In this document: positions 32,881-37,653 of the stretch, in pieces | Numbering within the stretch: the first letter of the stretch is position 1 | How the letters are laid out: each line of letters begins with the position of its first letter | NCBI RefSeq assembly: GCF_014640555.1 | Contig: NZ_BMHE01000063.1 | Location: 1-37,653, forward strand | Direction of reading: 5' to 3' | Source of the DNA: Paenibacillus marchantiophytorum | GTDB taxonomy: Bacteria > Bacillota > Bacilli > Paenibacillales > NBRC-103111 | DNA: 37,653 nt | Notes under the pieces: generated by a model | What the model was told of the DNA's origin: nothing | Database searches by the model: none | The model's input: only the letters and a program-made list of their open reading frames with translations | Translations under genes and position numbers: made by a program

Positions 32881-34149
32881 ATGTTACACCAAAAACCCTT
32901 GTCTGAACAGGCAAAAATACGTTTTTCTATCTTGTTCTCTCTCGTGTTTGAAGGTCGAAATTGGTTTCGTCTTTTGGAGAGTGAGCGTGGTGCGTCGCTA
33001 CCTGGAAAAGACGTCATCTATCGTTTTCTTAATCAAGTCACTTTCGCTTGGCGGAAGTTTCTTCATAGCTTTGCTTTAAAAATCATCCAGCACTTTGAAT
33101 CGCTTATTGCTCCTTCGCGGACGCGTGTTTTTATCATCGATGATTCCGTTTTAAACCGTAATCGGAGTAAGAAAGCCGAGCTGCTAGCTCGAGTATTCGA
33201 CCATACGACTGGCCGTTTCACCAAGGGGTTTACCATGCTAACGCTCGGTTGGTCAGACGGGTTTAGCTTTGCTCCAATTGACTTCGTCATGCTTTCTTCG
33301 GCCAAACTGGTGAATCGAATTTGCGAAATGAAAGAACATCTATACAAGCGCAGTCATGGGTACAAACGTCGGCTAGAGGCTCTCACCCGTAAGCCAGACG
33401 CCGTCGTAGACTTGTTACAGCGTGCACTTTCTGCTGGATTTACAGCTGACTTTGTGCTGATGGACAGCTGGTTTACTCAAGCACCGTTACTTCGGAAGCT
33501 TGATACAATGGGACTTTCGGTTATTGGAATGCTCAAAGAGATGAAACAACGCTATCGCTTGAATGACAAGTTGATGAGCTTGAAAGAGCTATACAGCACG
33601 CTTCCTAAAAACAAAAACAATGAAATCTTAGGTTCTGTCATCGTCGAAACAGCTTGCGGGTTACCTGTTAAGTTGGTTTTTGTCCAAAACCGTAACAAAC
33701 GCCGGGAATGGCTGGCGATCCTCAACACCGATCTGACAGTAAGTGCAGAGGAGGTCGTTCGAATCTACGGAATGCGTTGGAGCATCGAGACCTTTTTCAA
33801 ATTCACCAAAAGCTATCTTAAGCTCGGAACTGAATTTCAAGGTCGTTCATTTGACATGCTGATCAGCCATACAACGGTCGTATTTAGCCGTTATTTAGTT
33901 ATGGAATTTGAACGTCGGCAGGAGAATGATACCAAATCGCTAGGCGGTCTATTTTTCCTTTTTGCAGATGAAGTAAGAGATTTGGATTACCAAACCGCGT
34001 TGCAGCAACTAATGACATTTTTCTTACAGATCGCCAAAGCCAAGACAAAACGGGAGAAGTCCAATGTATTTTGTCAACTCCATGAGTGGATCTTCGGTTT
34101 GCCCAGCTACATCAAGGGTTTGTTCAAAGATCTAAGCTGCGAAAGTTGA
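32881..34149 (+). CDS. IS4-family DDE transposase with 30-residue internal deletion
   Basis: A 422-residue transposase. The DDE residues sit in VFIIDDSVLNR (first Asp), VLMDSWFT (second Asp) and the IS4 Y-(2)-R-(3)-E-(6)-K motif YGMRWSIETFFKFTKSYLKL (Glu). ATG 32881 follows AAAGGTG. After residue 20 (RFSILFS) the protein jumps directly to LVFEGRNW, whereas the copy at 21277 has 30 more residues here. The deletion is in frame and N-terminal to the catalytic core, so activity is doubtful but not excluded. Confidence 0.85.
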   Translation: MLHQKPLSEQAKIRFSILFSLVFEGRNWFRLLESERGASLPGKDVIYRFLNQVTFAWRKFLHSFALKIIQHFESLIAPSRTRVFIIDDSVLNRNRSKKAELLARVFDHTTGRFTKGFTMLTLGWSDGFSFAPIDFVMLSSAKLVNRICEMKEHLYKRSHGYKRRLEALTRKPDAVVDLLQRALSAGFTADFVLMDSWFTQAPLLRKLDTMGLSVIGMLKEMKQRYRLNDKLMSLKELYSTLPKNKNNEILGSVIVETACGLPVKLVFVQNRNKRREWLAILNTDLTVSAEEVVRIYGMRWSIETFFKFTKSYLKLGTEFQGRSFDMLISHTTVVFSRYLVMEFERRQENDTKSLGGLFFLFADEVRDLDYQTALQQLMTFFLQIAKAKTKREKSNVFCQLHEWIFGLPSYIKGLFKDLSCES

Positions 34150-34151
34150 GT

Positions 34152-34396
34152 TATATTATATTCTTACCTTCAGAAATTTTTTTGAGATTTTGGGTCTCTT
34201 ATGTATTTTTAACATGGACAGATAAAGATTATGTAAAGATATTGGGATTTGCTAAAAACTTACCCAGTAACGCATTAAAGAACTGCAACATAGTAGCCCT
34301 TCTGCTATGTAAAGGGAGTACTCCTCAATAAATTACTCCTCACTAGTATAAAGGTTCACCGTTAGTTCCGTCCTTGATTAATGCTTAAAGTTTGAC
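34152..34396. other. AT-rich stretch between the IS and the GNAT fragment
   Basis: No intact gene. A short + strand frame ends at 34331 (KNLPSNALKNCNIVALLLCK) and looks like the tail of a lost gene. A weak hairpin is at 34287-34310 (ACATAG / CTATGT). Confidence 0.3.
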
Positions 34397-34648
34397 TCAC
34401 CACTTACGTTTACTAAGTTTATAATAGTTATATTTTTCGTTTTCAATTTCAATAATGCTTTGATAATCAAAACCGCATTTTTGTATTACTCGATTTGATG
34501 GCGTGTTATGAACAAGAACTATAGCATCTAACACCTCAATATTTGTGCTCTTAAAAAGATACTTAATTATTCCTTGAGCAGCTTGAGTGGCATAGCCCTT
34601 ACCTCTGTGATTTTTTGATATTGCATACATAATCTCTCTATTAGGGCT
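34397..34648 (-). pseudogene. GNAT acetyltransferase, C-terminal fragment
   Basis: Only the C-terminal half of a RimJ/RimL-like N-acetyltransferase remains. The acetyl-CoA loop is intact (NREIMYAISKNHRGKGYATQ, with RGKGYA) and is followed by NTPSNRVIQKCGFDYQ, the usual C-terminal motif. The N-terminal strands that complete the fold are absent, since the frame runs straight into an IS256-type transposase fragment near 34640. The gene was cut by that insertion. Confidence 0.7.
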
Positions 34649-34966
34649 GGCAGTTCATCCTTTATCCCAGTACAACACCAACCCACAAACTCATTTGAGC
34701 CTTATCAGCGGCGTGAGGGCTGGCTTGAAGAAGCCGTCATCCGCATGTACAAAGGTGGTATGAGTACGCGAGAGGTTGCAGGATTTATTGAGAGCATGTT
34801 TGGCGCACAATACTCCCCAACCACCGTTAGCAACATCACCGGAACCGTTCTTGAAGATGTTGAGAAGTGGCAGAAGCGTCCGCTTGAGAAGCGTTATTCG
34901 GTCATTTACCTCGATGGCCTGTACGTCAAATTGAAACGAAGCACCGTAGATAGTGAGGTCATCTAC
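34648..34966 (+). pseudogene. IS256-family transposase fragment
   Basis: An internal piece of a Mutator/IS256 transposase. It reads FEPYQRREGWLEEAVIRMYK, GGMSTREVAGFIESMFG, YSPTTVSNITGTVLEDVEKW and YSVIYLDGLYVKLKR; the first catalytic Asp is in YLDGLYV. The N-terminus and everything after EVIY are missing. Both edges are abrupt: GNAT sequence on the left, unrelated sequence on the right. Confidence 0.8.
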
Positions 34967-35111
34967 TTACTGTTTGTTTCCCTGACAATTATCCGAGTTT
35001 TAATGAGAATTCAACAAGCCTATTTTACATCTATCTACGAACTGTTTATGACAGAAGCCCATACAATAAATGGTCAAAGGTCTATTTCATCATAAACGGA
35101 GGACAACACAT

Positions 35112-35444
35112 ATGAGCTTTCACGGAGGATTTGGAGGAGGCGGTTTTGGGCACGGAGGCTTTGGAAGTCCGCTTGGTTTTGGAGGTTTTGGAAGCCCATT
35201 TGGCTTCGGGGGCTTTGGAAGTCCATTTGCCTTTGGAGGTTTTGGAAGCCCGTTTGGCTTTGGAGGCTTTGGAAGCCCCTTTTTTAATCCTTTCTTTTTC
35301 CGCCAACCTTCTCAGGGAACATATTTCCCCATGTCCCCTGGGCAAATAACCATGCCTTACGTAGGAACACCCCACCACATGTACCCGGAGCAACAAATGG
35401 CACCTCAATTTTACACTGACAACAAAAATGATCTTTGTACCTGA
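35112..35444 (+). CDS. Gly/Phe-rich tandem-repeat protein, spore-coat-like
   Basis: A 110-residue low-complexity protein. After MSFHGGFGGGGFGHG come five 9-residue repeats of the form GGFGSPFGF (27 bp each, 35154-35288), then a Phe/Pro/Met/Tyr-rich tail (MSPGQITMPYVGTPHHMYPE). ACGGAGGA precedes ATG 35112. Such Gly/Phe/Tyr/His-rich proteins are common among spore coat and other surface structural proteins of Bacillales; the assignment is by composition only. A hairpin with a T-run follows at 35581. Confidence 0.6.
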   Translation: MSFHGGFGGGGFGHGGFGSPLGFGGFGSPFGFGGFGSPFAFGGFGSPFGFGGFGSPFFNPFFFRQPSQGTYFPMSPGQITMPYVGTPHHMYPEQQMAPQFYTDNKNDLCT

Positions 35445-35580
35445 TTAATATGGAAATTATAAAGTTGTGAATTGTGAAAGATATTGATTGATCCATCATT
35501 TGTCAGCACAATGACATCTTTATAATAATCACTTATTTAGTGAGCATGTAACCTATCTTTAACCAACTTTCAAATAAATA

Positions 35581-35660
35581 GGCCCTAATTTCCTTGTTTC
35601 CAATCAAGATTGAATTCTTCTTCGATCCAAAAAGAGGAAATAGGTTATAGGGCCATTTTT
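35581..35660 (+). terminator. Long hairpin with T-run, terminator or small repeat element
   Basis: GGCCCTAATTTCCT (35581-35594) pairs with AGGAAAT...TAGGGCC (35635-35654) with a six-base bulge, and an inner AATC/GATT hairpin fills the loop. A T-run follows. It could terminate the Gly/Phe-rich gene or be a MITE-like remnant. Confidence 0.45.
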
Positions 35661-35702
35661 GTGCTTCTTATACGACTTTCTCATCGTTTGTATAGAGTCT
35701 CT

Positions 35703-35729
35703 ATTGAACTATCGTTCCCAGTTAGCATT
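35703..35729. repeat. Dispersed repeat copy
   Basis: ATTGAACTATCGTTCCCAGT then TAGCATT. It directly abuts the NUDIX stop codon. A near copy lies at 37416, and the core resembles the REP-like units at 8973-9150. Confidence 0.5.
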
Positions 35730-36176
35730 TTAACTCTTGAATTGTTGTTTAAATACTGATTCAGCAATCTCTAATAGCTCAAGTCGTAACCCCTCCCCTT
35801 CAATTTTCGATATGATTTGGCGCGCTGTTTCAAAGTTCATGGTCACTCTACCTGTTGTTTCAAACACATCGGGCATGATTACATAATCCTTTACTCTAGC
35901 CATTACAAAAACAGTATATGTATCCGTACTCTCCCAATACCAAGCAGCAATGGGTACTCTTTTAGATTCTAAAATAAGACCTGCTTCTTCAATTGTCTCA
36001 CGGTTTAAAGCAGCATTAATATCTTCATTAACTTCAATTCTCCCACCGACTGTTGTGAGCGCCTTCTCATTTTTATCCCAAACCATAATAATTGAGCCAT
36101 CTTCGGTAATTGGTATGCTGTGTACACCAGCAATTTTTTTATCAGTCGGAAAAGTGCCATTTAAAAGACTTAGCAT
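35730..36176 (-). CDS. NUDIX hydrolase
   Basis: A 148-residue Nudix pyrophosphohydrolase. The Nudix box is complete at residues 45-67: GRIEVNEDINAALNRETIEE then AGL, matching GX5EX7REUXEEXGU apart from Thr at the hydrophobic U position. Members cleave nucleoside diphosphates linked to another group; the substrate here is unknown. GGAGGG precedes ATG 36176. It is a single gene. An inverted repeat TTGTCC-N7-GGACAA lies about 60 bp upstream. Confidence 0.87.
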   Translation of the reverse strand: MLSLLNGTFPTDKKIAGVHSIPITEDGSIIMVWDKNEKALTTVGGRIEVNEDINAALNRETIEEAGLILESKRVPIAAWYWESTDTYTVFVMARVKDYVIMPDVFETTGRVTMNFETARQIISKIEGEGLRLELLEIAESVFKQQFKS

Positions 36177-36237
36177 TCTATCCCTCCAATATTTCTACAA
36201 GTATTCATTGGAAAGATGGTAAAACCTTCTTGCATCC

Positions 36238-36256
36238 TTGTCCGTTATATGGACAA
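36238..36256. promoter_or_regulatory. Inverted repeat upstream of the NUDIX gene
   Basis: TTGTCC-GTTATAT-GGACAA is a perfect 6-bp inverted repeat with a 7-bp centre, the size of a dimeric repressor site. No regulator gene is adjacent. Confidence 0.35.
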
Positions 36257-36369
36257 ATGCACTCATCCACTTCTTAATTGCAACCACGCTAATCTGCCCT
36301 TTAGCTTAATACCATCAACGCTTAATCAAATAACCTATAATGGATTTTTTTGCTAATCTTAAGTGTTAG

Positions 36370-36522
36370 AATCTACCTCAAGGTTCTGATCAGTTAAAAA
36401 TATTATTTAATAAAGGTAGACTTGTTCCAATAGCACATCCAAGAGAAAAAAAATGAAATGTTTACTCAATTAATGATAAAGCTACCGATCAAATTTTAGC
36501 GGCAGACTTATTTTGTAGTTAA
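36370..36522 (+). pseudogene. Unidentified gene remnant with an in-frame stop
   Basis: The frame reads LPQGSDQLKILFNKGRLVPI, AHPREKK, then TGA (36454-36456), then NVYSINDKATDQILAADLFC and a final TAA. It looks like the C-terminal end of a real protein interrupted once, either TGG to TGA or a slip in the preceding run of eight As. The 5' end is cut by a TAG at 36367. I do not recognise the family. Confidence 0.35.
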
Positions 36523-36549
36523 TTTAACTATCTTTCATCATTAGCGGAA

Positions 36550-37254
36550 TCATTCTTGAATTTTTCGACGGTATCCTTCTTCAAGTATTTGTTTCAAACC
36601 TTCAGTTCTTATTTTAATAAATGTGTTCCAAAATGTCTTACCTTTTTTAGCCAGTTCTTCGTTCGAATAAATTCCTTGTTCAAACTTTCCCCAACAACCA
36701 TCCTGGGTTAGCTTATCCCATCCTAAGTAATCCGCATAAAGACGGTTTTCTGAAGGTATGTCTGAACCCATTGAATTGGTTTTAACCAATTCAGGACAAA
36801 GCCACATGGCTGTACAAACGGACAATAATCCACCGTGCATTTCGTTCAAGCCTTTTAAACCTGCCGCTTCAACGGCTACTTCCCATGCAAGATGATTATT
36901 ATGATTTGCGGAAATCAAGATAATCTGAGGGTACTTGTAATTAATATGCTTGACGAAGGCCCCCTCCCAATATGACCCGCCATGTCCAGTACAGACCAAA
37001 AACTTCTTAAATCCTTGTCTTATTAGATTGCAAATAATCTCCTCCAACATGGCTGTTAAAATATTAGGGCTTACCGTAACAGTTCCTTTGAAATTGGCAT
37101 GTTCTTCAGATGTATTAAACGGGATTGTAGGTAACACGTAAGCATTCAATTCTCTCCCATAAGCATCAGCGTAAAGCTCTGCGATAAGCGTATCTAAATG
37201 CATTGGCAAGTACGGCCCAAACTATTCCGTTGCCCCTACCGATAGAACTGCTCC
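36550..37254 (-). pseudogene. Creatininase-family amidohydrolase, disrupted near the N-terminus
   Basis: The body is a creatininase/creatinine amidohydrolase-like fold: LVCTGHGGSYWEGAFVKHIN, VLPTIPFNTSEEHANFKGT and NEMHGGLLSVCTAMW carry the expected metal-site regions. The family N-terminus 'vGatEqhGphLPlgtDt' is present as AVLSVGATE-stop-FGPYLPMHLDT, with TAG at 37222-37224 in place of the Gln. A further stop (37255) lies just before this, so the start is lost too. Translation from TTG 37209 would lack the first metal-binding segment. I call it a pseudogene. Confidence 0.65.
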
Positions 37255-37377
37255 CTAAAAAGACTCTGTTTCATAAATACACATTAAATTGTACTACTTT
37301 TTCGCGGTGGAAAACGATTATAACTAAACTAGCCCTGCGATTGCACATTGAAGTCTTCTGCTATTTAGTTTAATGAA

Positions 37378-37406
37378 AACGAGCAGGCTGCGCGGGCCTG
37401 CTCGTT
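37378..37406 (-). terminator. Terminator after the partial phosphotransferase gene
   Basis: AACGAGCAGGC / GCCTGCTCGTT, an 11-bp perfect stem, followed on the - strand by TTTT. It lies about 45 bp downstream of the stop at 37453. Confidence 0.7.
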
Positions 37407-37415
37407 AATGGTGGT

Positions 37416-37444
37416 ATTCAACTATAGTTCCCAGTTAGCGGAAT
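37416..37444. repeat. Dispersed repeat copy
   Basis: ATTCAACTATAGTTCCCAGT then TAGCGGAAT, a near copy of 35703-35729. It lies just after the stop of the - strand phosphotransferase-like gene. Confidence 0.5.
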
Positions 37445-37452
37445 GACATTTC

Positions 37453-37653
37453 TTAATCAGCGAGAGCACGTTTTATGATCGCTTTTGCTTCAGCAACCAA
37501 CTTTTCATCTTTATAATCAATTGCCTGCATCATGATCAAAATGGGAATGTATATGGCTATCAATCGAGCTAATATTTTCGTTTCTTCATCGACATCCCCA
37601 TATTCTTTGAAAAAGTCTGAACGCGCATCCGGAGGCAAAAAGCTATACGCGAC
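37453..37653 (-). CDS. Phosphotransferase (APH family), C-terminal part
   Basis: The 3' end of a gene that runs off the window. The visible residues (SFLPPDARSDFFKEYGDVDE, then ETKILARLIAIY...) match the last helices of APH/aminoglycoside-phosphotransferase-like kinases ('LppeaRaaFlaaYGpvDeaTw'). The catalytic HxD and DxD motifs would lie beyond the edge, so activity cannot be judged. A terminator and a dispersed repeat follow. Confidence 0.6.
   Translation of the reverse strand, partial: VAYSFLPPDARSDFFKEYGDVDEETKILARLIAIYIPILIMMQAIDYKDEKLVAEAKAIIKRALAD

Larger units (their letters stand above)
32726..34151 (+). mobile_element. IS4-family insertion sequence (nearly complete)
   Basis: Both ends are present: ACTCAACTTTCGCA at 32726 and its exact inverse TGCGAAAGTTGAGT ending at 34151. 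The flanks carry a candidate 6-bp target duplication, TATATT (32720-32725 and 34152-34157), although the surroundings are AT-rich and the match could be chance. It holds one transposase gene whose stop codon lies in the right end. Compared with the copy at 21122 it has lost 90 bp between two 11-bp repeats (ATCTTGTTCTC). Confidence 0.85.

Noticed and set aside
34720..35095. Intact transposase start at 34745
   Set aside because: Family sequence continues upstream of that ATG and stops abruptly after EVIY; it is an internal fragment.
35082..35408. Lys/Ser/Ala-rich antisense frame across the Gly/Phe-rich gene
   Set aside because: It is the mirror of the 27-bp repeats; it has no ribosome-binding site and no recognisable family.

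Overview
The window reads as chromosomal DNA of a Gram-positive, spore-former-like Firmicute, most probably Paenibacillus or a close relative. Shine-Dalgarno sequences are strong (AGGAGG types), several genes start with GTG or TTG, lipoproteins carry Gram-positive lipoboxes, and a CUT1 sugar importer lacks its own ATPase gene. This placement is an inference from style; there is no rRNA or marker gene here.

Layout. (1) 1-8.0 kb, mostly + strand: a PrmC-like methyltransferase; a TetR regulator with an NAD(P)H oxidoreductase, an MFS transporter and an HD-domain phosphohydrolase; a YdcZ/DUF606 - Crp/Fnr - YdcZ operon; a polysaccharide deacetylase; a tiny membrane protein that seems to start at ATT; and a VOC protein. 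(2) 8.0-13 kb: a - strand ribosomal-protein-L12-C-terminal-like gene carrying two in-frame stop codons, with a small partner gene; an NTF2-like protein; a cluster of REP-like repeats; and a 1171-residue protein whose N-terminus carries the LQRTVGNQAV motif found in extracellular contractile injection system (eCIS) cargo/toxin proteins. (3) 13-16 kb: a divergent TetR / HlyD-adaptor / ABC-2-permease locus with repeated TCATCATA operator-like sites, then a decayed AbrB-PIN toxin-antitoxin module. (4) 16-21 kb: a catalase, then an AT-rich group of a BNR beta-propeller protein and a SAM methyltransferase, followed by a Rieske oxygenase. (5) 21-25 kb: a scrambled IS4-family copy, a secreted metalloprotease with two secreted/lipoprotein neighbours, and a small unknown gene between two copies of a palindromic repeat. 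(6) 25-32.7 kb, - strand: a two-component system (response regulator and kinase, overlapping), a broken amidase, and a four-gene operon of two sugar-ABC permeases, an HlyD-type adaptor and a solute-binding lipoprotein. Five 11-bp repeats precede its predicted promoter, as expected for an OmpR-family regulator site. (7) 32.7-37.65 kb: a nearly intact IS4-family element with a 90-bp internal deletion, then a graveyard (GNAT fragment, IS256 fragment, a broken creatininase-like gene, an unidentified broken gene), a Gly/Phe-rich repeat protein, a NUDIX hydrolase and the end of a phosphotransferase-like gene.

The best candidates for something undescribed are the 1171-residue eCIS-cargo-like protein with GT-B-like and kinase-like regions, and the two-component-linked operon joining an HlyD adaptor to sugar-importer permeases. 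A side theme is gene decay by nonsense mutations that mostly look like Gln codons turned into stops.
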